Translations under genes and position numbers: made by a program
Part shown: piece after piece, positions 1 through 6,992 of the stretch
Numbering within the stretch: the stretch's first letter is position 1
Layout: each line of letters opens with the position of its first letter
DNA from: an uncultured Clostridium sp.
GTDB taxonomy: Bacteria > Cyanobacteriota > Vampirovibrionia > Gastranaerophilales > Gastranaerophilaceae
Direction: 5' to 3'
Length of the DNA stretch: 18,784 bases
Assembly (NCBI GenBank): GCA_958449715.1
Contig: CAUDIU010000032.1
Coordinates: forward strand, 1 to 18,784
Notes under the pieces: generated by a model
Database searches by the model: none
The model's input: only the letters and a program-made list of their open reading frames with translations
Told to the model about the DNA's origin: nothing

Positions 1-194
1 GAAACAACCCCTATAAAGAAATCTTTTTTTACTTTTTCAAGCCATTCCAATGTTTCTTTAGTATAACAACCTGTCTTAGATCCCATAATAGTGCTGTCTA
101 AATCAAAGAGTAAAGCATTTATACCCTGATTTTTCAAATCATCTAAATCAATTTCATAAATATTTTTAAGATTATAATCAGGTTTGATAAACAT
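1..194 (-). CDS. YqeG-family HAD phosphatase, N-terminal part (cut by window edge)
   Basis: Only the first 64 codons are present; the rest lies before base 1. The start is the ATG at 194-192, preceded by a good ribosome-binding site (AAGAAAGAGG). Residues 28-36 read LLFDLDSTI, which is HAD motif I (DxDxT) with the nucleophile Asp31 and the acid/base Asp33. The preceding stretch (NLKNIYEIDLDDLKNQGI) matches the way YqeG/HAD-IIIA phosphatases begin, a short helix-rich lead followed at once by the catalytic loop. Members dephosphorylate small phosphoesters, and some relatives act on phosphatidylglycerophosphate; the substrate here is not known. It starts 18 bases after the stop of the U32 gene on the same strand, so the two are probably co-transcribed. 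Family assignment is from one motif plus N-terminal layout only. Confidence 0.72.
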   Translation of the reverse strand, partial: MFIKPDYNLKNIYEIDLDDLKNQGINALLFDLDSTIMGSKTGCYTKETLEWLEKVKKDFFIGVV

Positions 195-212
195 TTTTAC
201 CTCTTTCTTCTA

Positions 213-1454
213 TTAATTATAAGTCTTTATTCCAACAGTTCTAACTAGAGCATATTTATAATTTTTTGGAGATTGTGAAAATTTAACATATACATCATCA
301 TTTGTATTGCCTAATTCTAAATTTTCATCATCTTCATTTTTAACAGCTTCAACTTTAGCAACAAACTGCTCATCAGGTGTAATAATTTCAACATCATCAC
401 CTACAAGCATTTTATTTTTTATTTTCACCAAGAAAAAGTCACCATCTTTTACATCACCTTTGAATTCACAAAGAAAATCAGCTCCGGCTAAACCTTTTGA
501 AATATCATAGCTATAACTTTCTCCGTTATTATCACCTAGAGCAAAACCTGTTGTATATCCACGATTTCCAACTTTTTGTAATTCCAAGAAATACTTATCT
601 AAATCTGCAGATGGATTTTTCAAAACTTCATCAATTGCTTGGCGGTATGCTTTTGCGACAGCTGATACATAATATAGACTCTTAGTTCTTCCTTCAACTT
701 TGAAAGAATCAATCCCTGCATCGATTAACTGCGGTAATTGTTTTACAAGACATAAATCTTTAGGACTTAGAATATGAGATCCTCTATCGTCTTGGTTGAT
801 TTCCAAATATTCATTCGGACGAGTTTCTTCTACAAGTCTATAACTCCACCTGCAAGGTTGAGAGCAGTTTCCATGATTTGCTTTTCTTTCACCTTTTGAA
901 AAATAATCACTCAAAAGACATCTTCCAGAAAAAGATACACACTGAGCACCATGGATAAAGCTTTCCAATTCAACATCAGGCACTTGTTTTCTAATTTCTG
1001 CAATATCAGCAATAGGCAATTCTCTTGCTAAAATAACACGAGTAGCCCCTAAATCACGCCAGAATTTAACACTTTCATAATTTAAAGTATTAGTCTGAGT
1101 GCTTACATGAATTGGCACTTCAGGAATACGTTTCCTTATAAGATTAAAAATACCATAATCACTTATAATGAATGAATCAGGCTTTGCATCTTTAAATCGG
1201 TCAATACATGCCTCTAATTGTTTTATATCATTGTTAAAAGCAAAAATATTTATAGTTACATAAGCCTTTGCACCAAGAGAATGAGCTAAATCAACAGCCT
1301 GCTTTAAATTATCCATAGTAATCAAACTGCCTTTTCTCATTGCTCTAAGGCTAAAATCTACAACTCCAAGATATACTGCATTTGCACCATATCTCACCGC
1401 ATATTCTAATTTTTCCAAATTGCCCGCAGGCATCAAAAGTTCTACATCTCGCAT
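213..1454 (-). CDS. U32-family protein (TrhP/RlhA-like RNA hydroxylation protein)
   Basis: This 413-residue protein is a U32 'peptidase' family member. Residues 164-179 carry the family signature (E-x-F-x-H-G-x-x-C....G-x-C), and Cys172, Cys179, Cys197 and Cys201 form the quartet expected to hold a 4Fe-4S cluster. The N-terminal part (MPAGNLEKLEYAVRYGANAVYLG) is the usual TIM-barrel start, and residues from about 330 on fit the small C-terminal beta domain. Well-studied relatives (TrhP, RlhA) make 5-hydroxyuridine in tRNA or 5-hydroxycytidine in 23S rRNA with prephenate as a cofactor source, so an RNA-modifying role is more likely than proteolysis. The TrhP type is the closer fit by length and motif. 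No ribosome-binding site precedes the ATG, but a promoter -10 box ends 6 bases upstream, suggesting a leaderless message. The HAD phosphatase gene follows 18 bases downstream. Confidence 0.85.
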   Translation of the reverse strand: MRDVELLMPAGNLEKLEYAVRYGANAVYLGVVDFSLRAMRKGSLITMDNLKQAVDLAHSLGAKAYVTINIFAFNNDIKQLEACIDRFKDAKPDSFIISDYGIFNLIRKRIPEVPIHVSTQTNTLNYESVKFWRDLGATRVILARELPIADIAEIRKQVPDVELESFIHGAQCVSFSGRCLLSDYFSKGERKANHGNCSQPCRWSYRLVEETRPNEYLEINQDDRGSHILSPKDLCLVKQLPQLIDAGIDSFKVEGRTKSLYYVSAVAKAYRQAIDEVLKNPSADLDKYFLELQKVGNRGYTTGFALGDNNGESYSYDISKGLAGADFLCEFKGDVKDGDFFLVKIKNKMLVGDDVEIITPDEQFVAKVEAVKNEDDENLELGNTNDDVYVKFSQSPKNYKYALVRTVGIKTYN

Positions 1455-1460
1455 AACTGT

Positions 1461-1489
1461 ATATTATCCTAAAGATTAGAAATAATCAA
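1461..1489 (-). promoter_or_regulatory. Promoter of the U32 gene (probably leaderless)
   Basis: On the minus strand TTGATT (1489-1484) is followed after 17 bases by TAATAT (1466-1461). The -10 box ends only 6 bases before the ATG at 1454, so transcription would start at about the first codon. No ribosome-binding site is present, which fits. Confidence 0.5.
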
Positions 1490-1569
1490 CCGATTAGGTG
1501 ATGACCAAATATGATTAATGAATAAGATATATATATAAAAGATTTTTATATGTTTATTGGAGAAGAAAG

Positions 1570-1704
1570 ATGCAAACAATTGAAAATGCAGCAACAACAT
1601 TAAAAGAAATTTGGGATTATCAACACCCTGTAATGCATACTTGGTTTGTGTTAAGTTCACTTTCATTATGCGTTATGTTCGCTTTATTATATTTTGTAAT
1701 ATAA
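1570..1704 (+). CDS. Small single-span membrane protein, 44 residues, unknown function
   Basis: A short open frame starts at ATG 1570 with a good ribosome-binding site (GGAG at 1559-1562, 7 bases upstream) and ends with TAA TAA. The product begins MQTIENAATTLKEIWDYQHP, a short polar amphipathic segment, and ends in one hydrophobic span (residues about 24-44) that runs to the C-terminus. It ends 7 bases before the ABC permease gene and points the same way, so it could be a small accessory subunit or a translation coupler for the permease. I do not recognise the family. A TATAAA at 1534-1539 could be its -10 box, but the matching -35 box is weak. The strong ribosome-binding site and membrane-like composition are the main evidence that it is real. 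Confidence 0.55.
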   Translation: MQTIENAATTLKEIWDYQHPVMHTWFVLSSLSLCVMFALLYFVI

Positions 1705-1711
1705 TAAAACT

Positions 1712-2536
1712 ATGAGAAAGCTCAGGATATTCTTAGGTTATCTGACACTTATATTAATCGCAATAAGTATGTTATATCCATTTTTTGCGATGGTAAATCT
1801 CTCTTTTGTTGATAACAATGAAATATTTTCCCATGCCGGAAGAATTTTTCACCCAAATTTAACATTAAACAACTACAAAAATGTTTTTACCGAAATTCCA
1901 ATGGGACTATATTTTTTCAACAGCCTTCTGGTTGCTACAATCACAACCATAGGACAGGTAATTTTCGCATCACTTGCAGGATATGCATTTGCAAGACTTA
2001 ATTTCAAATACAAAAATGCATTATTTTTAATTATTTTAATTACAATGCTTATACCACCGCAAGTAAATATTATCCCATTATTTTTCTTAATGCGAGAATT
2101 ACACTTAATAGACACATACCAAGCACTAATACTTCCTGCATTATTTGGCGGATTTGGAATATTTTTAATGCGACAATACTTTCTCGGATTGCCGAAAGAT
2201 TTGGAAGAAGCTGCCAAAATTGACGGTTGCAATTTATTTCAAACATTTTTCAAAATTGCACTACCACTAGCGCTTCCAACAGTTGCCACACTTGCGATAT
2301 TCACCTTTGTAACAACTTGGAACAGTTTTATGTGGCCATTAATTGTTACAAACAGCGAAAGCATGAGAACATTACCTGTAGGTCTTGCGATTTACAAAGG
2401 CAGCTTTAGAGAACTTACACTATGGGGCAATCTTCTAGCTTGTTCCGTCATATGTACAATCCCAGTAATCGGAGTATTTCTATTAGGGAAAAAATATTTT
2501 ATATCAGATATTTTACAAGGATCCGTTAAAGAATAA
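1712..2536 (+). CDS. Carbohydrate ABC transporter permease, MalG/UgpE type
   Basis: This 274-residue protein has six predicted membrane spans and the hallmark EAA loop at residues 165-189 (EEAAKIDGC...ALPLALP), which docks onto the ATPase subunit. Length, the N-terminal span followed by a periplasmic segment (residues about 31-65), and the conserved NSLLVA and ARLNFKYK stretches fit the second permease of sugar ABC importers (MalG, UgpE, AraQ, LacG). Such proteins form a heterodimer with a MalF-like partner and need a binding protein and an ATPase, none of which is in the window. The substrate cannot be told. There is no ribosome-binding site before ATG 1712; TATAAT at 1700-1705 ends 6 bases upstream, so it is either leaderless or coupled to the 44-residue frame before it. 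Its stop lies 3 bases from the end of the convergent TPR/NHL gene. Confidence 0.88.
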   Translation: MRKLRIFLGYLTLILIAISMLYPFFAMVNLSFVDNNEIFSHAGRIFHPNLTLNNYKNVFTEIPMGLYFFNSLLVATITTIGQVIFASLAGYAFARLNFKYKNALFLIILITMLIPPQVNIIPLFFLMRELHLIDTYQALILPALFGGFGIFLMRQYFLGLPKDLEEAAKIDGCNLFQTFFKIALPLALPTVATLAIFTFVTTWNSFMWPLIVTNSESMRTLPVGLAIYKGSFRELTLWGNLLACSVICTIPVIGVFLLGKKYFISDILQGSVKE

Positions 2537-2539
2537 TTA

Positions 2540-3397
2540 TTACAATTTATATCTTAAAACAGAATTTGAACCTTGTGATGAAACAAACAATAAATTACCA
2601 TTAATATGAACACCATAAGGTTTTTGTACATTTGAAATAATAACAGAAATAACTCCACTTGAAGTAATTTTAACAACATTATTACTGTTATAATTAGAAA
2701 CATAAATATTGCCATTATCATCACTGACCATGCCAATAGGTCCATTTATTTTTGCATCTTTCACATAGACAATTCTTTTCCCGTCAGGAGTAATTTTGTA
2801 AATCATATTATCTGCAAAACATGCAACATAAATATTTCCGTTAACATCAGTTGTAATACCAGTAGGACTTGCAATATTATTATACATTCCATTTGTCTGT
2901 TCAATTTTAGGTTTCGCAGCTTCTGCAGCTTTTGCCTCATCAGCTTTTATAGTCTGCATATCTGTATTCATAGATGTTGCCAACTGCTGAGCTCGATTAT
3001 ATATAGAACTTTCCGGAGGTATCAAAGATAAATAAGACTTAGCTTTATCTGTCTGTCCTAACTTATTGCTTAAATTTGCAGCTTTAAACACTGACTCATA
3101 ATCATCAGGTTTTCTAACAATAATTTGTTTAAAAACAGCTAAGGCAGCTTCATCTTGTTTTAGATATTCCAAAATTGAGCCTAAATTATAATAAGCGTCA
3201 ATATAATTTGGATCAATATTTATAGCCTGCCTAAAAGATGCCATAGCTCTGTCATATTGACCTATTTTATAAAAATCTATTCCTTGATTATATTCTAATT
3301 TAGCTTCAGTTCTAGGTTCATAAGCCTGTACAGGTTCTGCACAGAGTGCAAAACCTGTATTAGCTAATAAACATAAAGTTATTAAAAGTTTTTTCAT
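2540..3397 (-). CDS. Exported TPR protein with a short NHL-type beta-propeller segment
   Basis: The 285-residue product starts with a signal peptide (MKKLLITLCLLANTGFALCA, likely cut near residue 20-25; no proper lipobox). Residues about 30-130 contain TPR helices (YNQGIDFYKIGQYDRAMASF, then AYYNLGSILEYLKQDEAALA), which bind partner proteins. After an Ala/Lys-rich linker (about 140-168) come three NHL/SMP-30-like repeats (about 173-285) with the pattern GI..D.NGNIYV...N..I.KI.....G. A complete propeller needs five or six blades, so three suggest a partial propeller or one completed by dimerisation. The start has a good ribosome-binding site (GGAG, 6 bases upstream) and lies 15 bases after the malQ stop, so the genes are probably in one operon. 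Function is unknown; a periplasmic or surface scaffold is an inference. Confidence 0.8.
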   Translation of the reverse strand: MKKLLITLCLLANTGFALCAEPVQAYEPRTEAKLEYNQGIDFYKIGQYDRAMASFRQAINIDPNYIDAYYNLGSILEYLKQDEAALAVFKQIIVRKPDDYESVFKAANLSNKLGQTDKAKSYLSLIPPESSIYNRAQQLATSMNTDMQTIKADEAKAAEAAKPKIEQTNGMYNNIASPTGITTDVNGNIYVACFADNMIYKITPDGKRIVYVKDAKINGPIGMVSDDNGNIYVSNYNSNNVVKITSSGVISVIISNVQKPYGVHINGNLLFVSSQGSNSVLRYKL

Positions 3398-3412
3398 TAA
3401 TATCTCCGTATA

Positions 3413-5299
3413 CTATTTTTGCAGATTATCAAGTTTTTCAATAATTTTTTGATTTTTTTCTGCAAATTCATGTCCTCTTGCAATTATAGCTAATTTTAAA
3501 ATATTTGCAAGATTAATAGCACAAAGTTCTTTATAATTATCAGGTAATCTCAAACTCCAATTTGCATCACCTGATGTGCCAGGTCTATTGTATACATCGT
3601 ATACATTGAAATAATCTGTAAAGAAAATTTGAATATTTTCAGCTTTTGATGCAAAAATTTCAACTAATTTAGTCTGAGCCAAAAATTCAGCATCATCTGT
3701 AAGGTGAACAATAATATCATCTTTATTTTCAGCTTCTGCAAACAAATCATCTACAAGATTTTTTGCATGCAAATATCCGATGTGTGAATGAATATTTTGA
3801 TCAGCCCACATTTTGATAGGTTCATTATCATGAGTACCTACCATAGCCCAGCATCTCTTATCAATATTACAGCATCTGTATGGATCTTCTGGCTTGTCAG
3901 CTTCTACGAATTGAGTAAGTTTCATACCTTGTAATCCGTATTCTTTCATAACTTCTGCTACAGGATTTGTAAGAGTTCCTAAATCCTCGCAAACAATTGC
4001 ATCTTTATCTAATCCTTCTTCTTTTGCTGCTGCAATTACGATTTTTTCAATCAATCTGCCATACTCTTTAATTTGTTTTTTAGATAAAGTCTTAACTCTT
4101 TTTTCTTTATCAGCAGTAAGTTCCATATCTAAATCTTCTATTTTTGCAATAGCATATTTAGACAATTCAGGATGTTCAGGAGATGAGTATAATCTGCCTG
4201 CACCTTGCTCAATTTTAGGTTTTTTACCTGCTTTGTAAACCCAAGGGTCAATAAGACCTACAATATGGTCAATTCTAACACCACCAGGGTTTTCTCTGAA
4301 CATTTTTTTGTATAAGTTTTTCAACAACTGTCCGCCTTCATCTAAAGAACCGTCCGCATTATACATTCTGTCAGGATCCATTACCGGGAAGCCCCATGCT
4401 TGACCATCTTTTGAGAAATAGTCAGGAGGGCAACCTAAACACCATCCTTTTAAGAATAATGCTTGATAAGCCCAAGTATCACGGTCAGAAAAAGCAACTT
4501 GTCTATCTGCAATCATTTTAATATCATGTTTTTTTGCAAATTTTCTAGTTTCTTCATTTTGCTTACTTATAACAAACTGAGTAAATTTATATAATTCAAT
4601 TTCATCAGAGTATTTATTTTCAATTTCCTTAATTCTTTCAGCATATTCCATTTTTTGCTCAATAGATTGAGGATTGAAAAGATTCTTATCAGCTTCTGAA
4701 TTCCATAAAGGCCAGTAATCATTACCATGTTCAATAGACAATGCTTCGTATAAACTGTCTTTATCTAACCAAAAACTGTTTTCTCTTTTAAAGTGTTCAA
4801 ATTCTTTTTCTAATTTTTTTACAGGATTTGATTTAAAGTTATTCCAAGCTTCCTGCATAGCTTCACTATACTTTTTATAAGCATATGAATAAGCTGTTTT
4901 GTTAACATCTTTATTTGGGTTTCCATTCACAATATCATTGTATGTATCTTCTGAAAGAATTTTACCCCAATCTTTAGTAGTTAACTCTTTCAAGTTGATA
5001 AATAAAGGGTTGTCAGAAAAAATAGTACCTGTATATGGAGAAGAATCGCAAGATTTAGTCTTTCCTGCAGGTCCGAGTTGAATAGCATCAAACAAACCTG
5101 AAGCATATTCAATAAATTCTTTTCCACCGTCTGTATTTATACTACCAAAACCTGTATTTTGTCCCATTGCAGCCGGAAAACTTCCGTTATGCATAATAAA
5201 AGCTAAGTTTTTTTTACCTAAAACTTTCAAAGCTTTTCTAATAGTTTTTTTAGCGTCTTCAGTCAAGACGTTAGATTGTTTTTCTAAAGTACAAGTCAT
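3413..5299 (-). CDS. malQ: 4-alpha-glucanotransferase (amylomaltase, GH77)
   Basis: This 628-residue enzyme moves alpha-1,4-glucan segments between maltodextrins, in glycogen or maltodextrin metabolism in the cytoplasm. The GH77 landmarks are in order: QLGPAGKTKSCDSSPY (about 74-89), PPDYFSKDGQAWGFPVMD (291-308), RIDH with the expected nucleophile Asp344, CEDLGT with the acid/base Glu438, and GTHDN with Asp491. It is longer than the roughly 500 residues of a basic amylomaltase. The additions are a charged helical stretch (about 140-245) and a segment (about 356-425) between nucleophile and acid/base. It has a good ribosome-binding site (AAGGGG) and its own promoter. The TPR/NHL gene follows 15 bases downstream and an XRE regulator gene lies upstream on the same strand. 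The MalG-type permease nearby fits a glucan-use theme but is on the other strand. Confidence 0.93.
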   Translation of the reverse strand: MTCTLEKQSNVLTEDAKKTIRKALKVLGKKNLAFIMHNGSFPAAMGQNTGFGSINTDGGKEFIEYASGLFDAIQLGPAGKTKSCDSSPYTGTIFSDNPLFINLKELTTKDWGKILSEDTYNDIVNGNPNKDVNKTAYSYAYKKYSEAMQEAWNNFKSNPVKKLEKEFEHFKRENSFWLDKDSLYEALSIEHGNDYWPLWNSEADKNLFNPQSIEQKMEYAERIKEIENKYSDEIELYKFTQFVISKQNEETRKFAKKHDIKMIADRQVAFSDRDTWAYQALFLKGWCLGCPPDYFSKDGQAWGFPVMDPDRMYNADGSLDEGGQLLKNLYKKMFRENPGGVRIDHIVGLIDPWVYKAGKKPKIEQGAGRLYSSPEHPELSKYAIAKIEDLDMELTADKEKRVKTLSKKQIKEYGRLIEKIVIAAAKEEGLDKDAIVCEDLGTLTNPVAEVMKEYGLQGMKLTQFVEADKPEDPYRCCNIDKRCWAMVGTHDNEPIKMWADQNIHSHIGYLHAKNLVDDLFAEAENKDDIIVHLTDDAEFLAQTKLVEIFASKAENIQIFFTDYFNVYDVYNRPGTSGDANWSLRLPDNYKELCAINLANILKLAIIARGHEFAEKNQKIIEKLDNLQK

Positions 5300-5319
5300 A
5301 TTTACCCCTTCTTCCTATA

Positions 5320-5362
5320 TATCAACAAAATTGATAATATCATGAGGTATTTTTTTTTTCAA
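5320..5362 (-). promoter_or_regulatory. malQ promoter with a small palindrome at the start site
   Basis: On the minus strand TTGAAA (5362-5357), a 17-base spacer and TATTAT (5339-5334) form a good promoter; TGA directly before the -10 box makes it an extended -10. The expected start is near 5326. A 6-base perfect inverted repeat, TATCAA at 5320-5325 and TTGATA at 5331-5336, overlaps the -10 box and start site and could be a small operator or a leader hairpin. Confidence 0.6.
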
Positions 5363-5387
5363 CTAACAGACAATATAAAAAAATAAT

Positions 5388-5714
5388 TTAACTAATTGTC
5401 ATAAAAGCTGCATTTAATAATTTATATATTAGTTGTTTATTCTTTTTATCTTGCTTCTCTATTATATTTATTATTTCTTCGTCTAAATTTTCAGGTAAAT
5501 TAACAGTAGAAAACTTAAAAAACTCAATCAATTCAACGTCAAATACATGTGCAATTTTCTCTAACACATGCAATGATGGATAAAATCTTCCAGATTCAAT
5601 ACCTGATAATGATGATGTTTCAATATCAATCATCTCTGACAATTGCTCCTGAGTAAGACCCTTTGATTTTCGGATTTCTTTTATTCTTTTGCCTAATAAT
5701 TTTTTATTTTCCAT
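5388..5714 (-). CDS. XRE-family transcriptional regulator (HTH_3)
   Basis: This 108-residue protein has a Cro/C1-type helix-turn-helix at residues about 7-61: IKEIRKSKGLTQEQLSEMID, then the recognition helix region around SSLSGIESGRFYPS. The C-terminal 45 residues are charged and helical with no recognised ligand domain, so it is probably a simple DNA-binding dimer. It is divergent from the first pilin-like gene (start 5951), with a 236-base gap that contains several AAGTG/CACTT elements, and it lies 88 bases upstream of malQ on the same strand. It might regulate the pilin, malQ or itself; that is inference from position. No ribosome-binding site is seen; a TATTAT at 5728-5723 lies 8 bases before the ATG, suggesting a leaderless or very short leader. 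Confidence 0.88.
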   Translation of the reverse strand: MENKKLLGKRIKEIRKSKGLTQEQLSEMIDIETSSLSGIESGRFYPSLHVLEKIAHVFDVELIEFFKFSTVNLPENLDEEIINIIEKQDKKNKQLIYKLLNAAFMTIS

Positions 5715-5777
5715 AGATATATATAATACTAAGATTTTTTCATAAAAATAAGTAATAATATCACGTTTTTATTTTTT

Positions 5778-5839
5778 AAGTGAGTAATAAACACTTTATA
5801 CCCCTTGACAATCACTCAAAAATGTTTTAAAATAAGTGT
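5778..5839. promoter_or_regulatory. AAGTG/CACTT inverted elements around the first pilin promoter (possible operator)
   Basis: AAGTG (5778-5782) and CACTT (5792-5796) form one inverted repeat just upstream of the -35 box. ACACTT (5791-5796) and AAGTGT (5834-5839) form a second that brackets the whole promoter core. The location between an XRE gene and its divergent pilin neighbour makes an operator plausible. The arms are only 5-6 bases, so chance cannot be excluded in AT-rich DNA. Confidence 0.35.
5805..5833 (+). promoter_or_regulatory. Strong promoter of the first pilin-like gene
   Basis: Consensus TTGACA (5805-5810), a 17-base spacer and TAAAAT (5828-5833). The start is expected near 5840, giving a leader of about 110 bases. 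The leader begins with a 7-base hairpin (TAGTTTT 5848-5854 with AAAACTA 5859-5865). Confidence 0.8.
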
Positions 5840-5950
5840 ATAACTATTAGTTTTACAAAAAACTATGATTTATGCATACACAAGGATGGCTATTACATAG
5901 AGTAATTTAATAAGAGAGTAAATCTTGAAAAAAAGAAAGGTGAAAAGATT

Positions 5951-6613
5951 ATGACAAAACGCTTTGGTTTCACACTTGCAGAAGTGTTAATTACATTAGG
6001 TATTATCGGGGTAGTTGCTGCAATGACTATGCCTACATTGATGAATTCAACTCAAGGTGCTCAGTATAAAGCAGCTTACAAAAAAGCTCTATCAGCTTTA
6101 TCTCAAGCTGTTACTTTGAACGTTGCTCTTGATGAATGGAGTTTCGCTGATGCTGATAACGTAACTTACAAATTAGAAGATATGTTTAACAGCCGTATGA
6201 ACGTTGTTAGACAAGAAACTGGTGTTACTAACATTAAAGATTCAAAAGGAAACCCATACCAAGTTGCTATTAGTGATGCAGGAGCTTTACAAGGTGTAAC
6301 TGGTAAAACTGTAGATATTGGTGGAACTAATACAACATTATTCTTCAACGATGGTATTATGTTCACATATAATCCAGATCTGGCAACTAACTGTACAAAT
6401 GCAGATGGCGCAACTCCTAAAATTTGTAAAGGTTTCATCGACGTAAACGGTGTTAAAGCTCCTAACAGAATTGTTCAATGCGACAACAAAACAGATGCAT
6501 CAGCTACAAAATGCGAAATCAAGAACCCAACTGACGTTTATCCAGTTATGTTCTACGATCAAACTGTTCTTCCAAACTCAGTTCCTGCTAGAGCAGTATT
6601 GTACAGCAAATAA
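5951..6613 (+). CDS. Prepilin-like protein, copy 1 (type IV pilin/pseudopilin N-terminus)
   Basis: The 220-residue product starts MTKRFG then FTLAEVLITLGIIGVVAA, a type III signal: prepilin peptidase would cut after Gly6, the new Phe1 would be methylated, and Glu at mature position 5 is present. The hydrophobic helix (about 7-29) anchors it in the membrane and packs in a pilus or pseudopilus; the rest is a secreted globular domain. Four cysteines (TNC, KIC, VQC, TKC) between about 147 and 188 could form two disulfides, and DVNGVKAPN near 164 is a motif shared with the pilin at 13301. It is about 90 percent identical to copy 2. Codons such as TTC, AAC and GCT are more frequent than in neighbours, which suggests high expression. 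The ribosome-binding site is AAAGGTGA. No pilus assembly genes are nearby, so a true pilus subunit, a minor pseudopilin and an anchored surface protein remain possible. Confidence 0.88.
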   Translation: MTKRFGFTLAEVLITLGIIGVVAAMTMPTLMNSTQGAQYKAAYKKALSALSQAVTLNVALDEWSFADADNVTYKLEDMFNSRMNVVRQETGVTNIKDSKGNPYQVAISDAGALQGVTGKTVDIGGTNTTLFFNDGIMFTYNPDLATNCTNADGATPKICKGFIDVNGVKAPNRIVQCDNKTDASATKCEIKNPTDVYPVMFYDQTVLPNSVPARAVLYSK

Positions 6614-6682
6614 TAATTTTAAATTGTCACTTTCAAGAGCCTTAATAAAAGGTGGCAATAAAAAAAGTTCGAATCTTTTTGT

Positions 6683-6710
6683 CGGCGGAGTTTCACCCCG
6701 CCGTTTTTTT
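6683..6710 (+). terminator. Intrinsic terminator of pilin copy 1
   Basis: CGGCGG (6683-6688), a 9-base loop and CCGCCG (6698-6703) are followed by seven T residues (6704-6710). The GC-only stem stands out in AT-rich sequence. Confidence 0.9.
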
Positions 6711-6811
6711 ATATTCTTTGTATATATTTAAAATCTAATACATATGTATGATTTTTTAGTTTCTAATCCTTTAGAATTAGTTAAATTTAATTAATAATTT
6801 TTGTAAAGCTA

Positions 6812-6840
6812 TTGACAATTATAGAAAAATACTTTAAAAT
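6812..6840 (+). promoter_or_regulatory. Strong promoter of the second pilin-like gene
   Basis: TTGACA (6812-6817), a 17-base spacer and TAAAAT (6835-6840): exactly the same boxes and spacing as the promoter of copy 1, although the surrounding sequence differs. The start is expected near 6847, with a leader of about 145 bases. Confidence 0.8.
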
Positions 6841-6992
6841 GAAGTTACAAAAAAGATTTTTCAAAAGAGTTTTTATGCATATCCACAAGTTTTGGAGAAG
6901 ATTCGATATAATAATTAAAGGATAGAGAGATAAAAGCGTAAAATATTTTTGAGGAATCAGAAAGTTTTACTAAAAAGAAAGGTGAAAAGATT

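Larger units (their letters stand above)
6614..6992. other. Gap between the two pilin genes: terminator, promoter and leader
   Basis: This 379-base gap has no supported gene. It holds the terminator of copy 1 (6683-6710), an AT-rich stretch, the promoter of copy 2 (6812-6840) and a leader of about 145 bases. The leader shares short blocks with that of copy 1: TTACAAAAAA, then TTTATGCATA followed by CACAAG, then the 21 bases before the ATG. The minus-strand open frame at 6845-7048 crosses the pilin start and is a shadow. Confidence 0.7.

Noticed and set aside
1873..2232. Minus-strand open frame of 119 codons inside the permease gene
   Set aside because: It is the antisense shadow of an obvious membrane protein; no start signal or motif.
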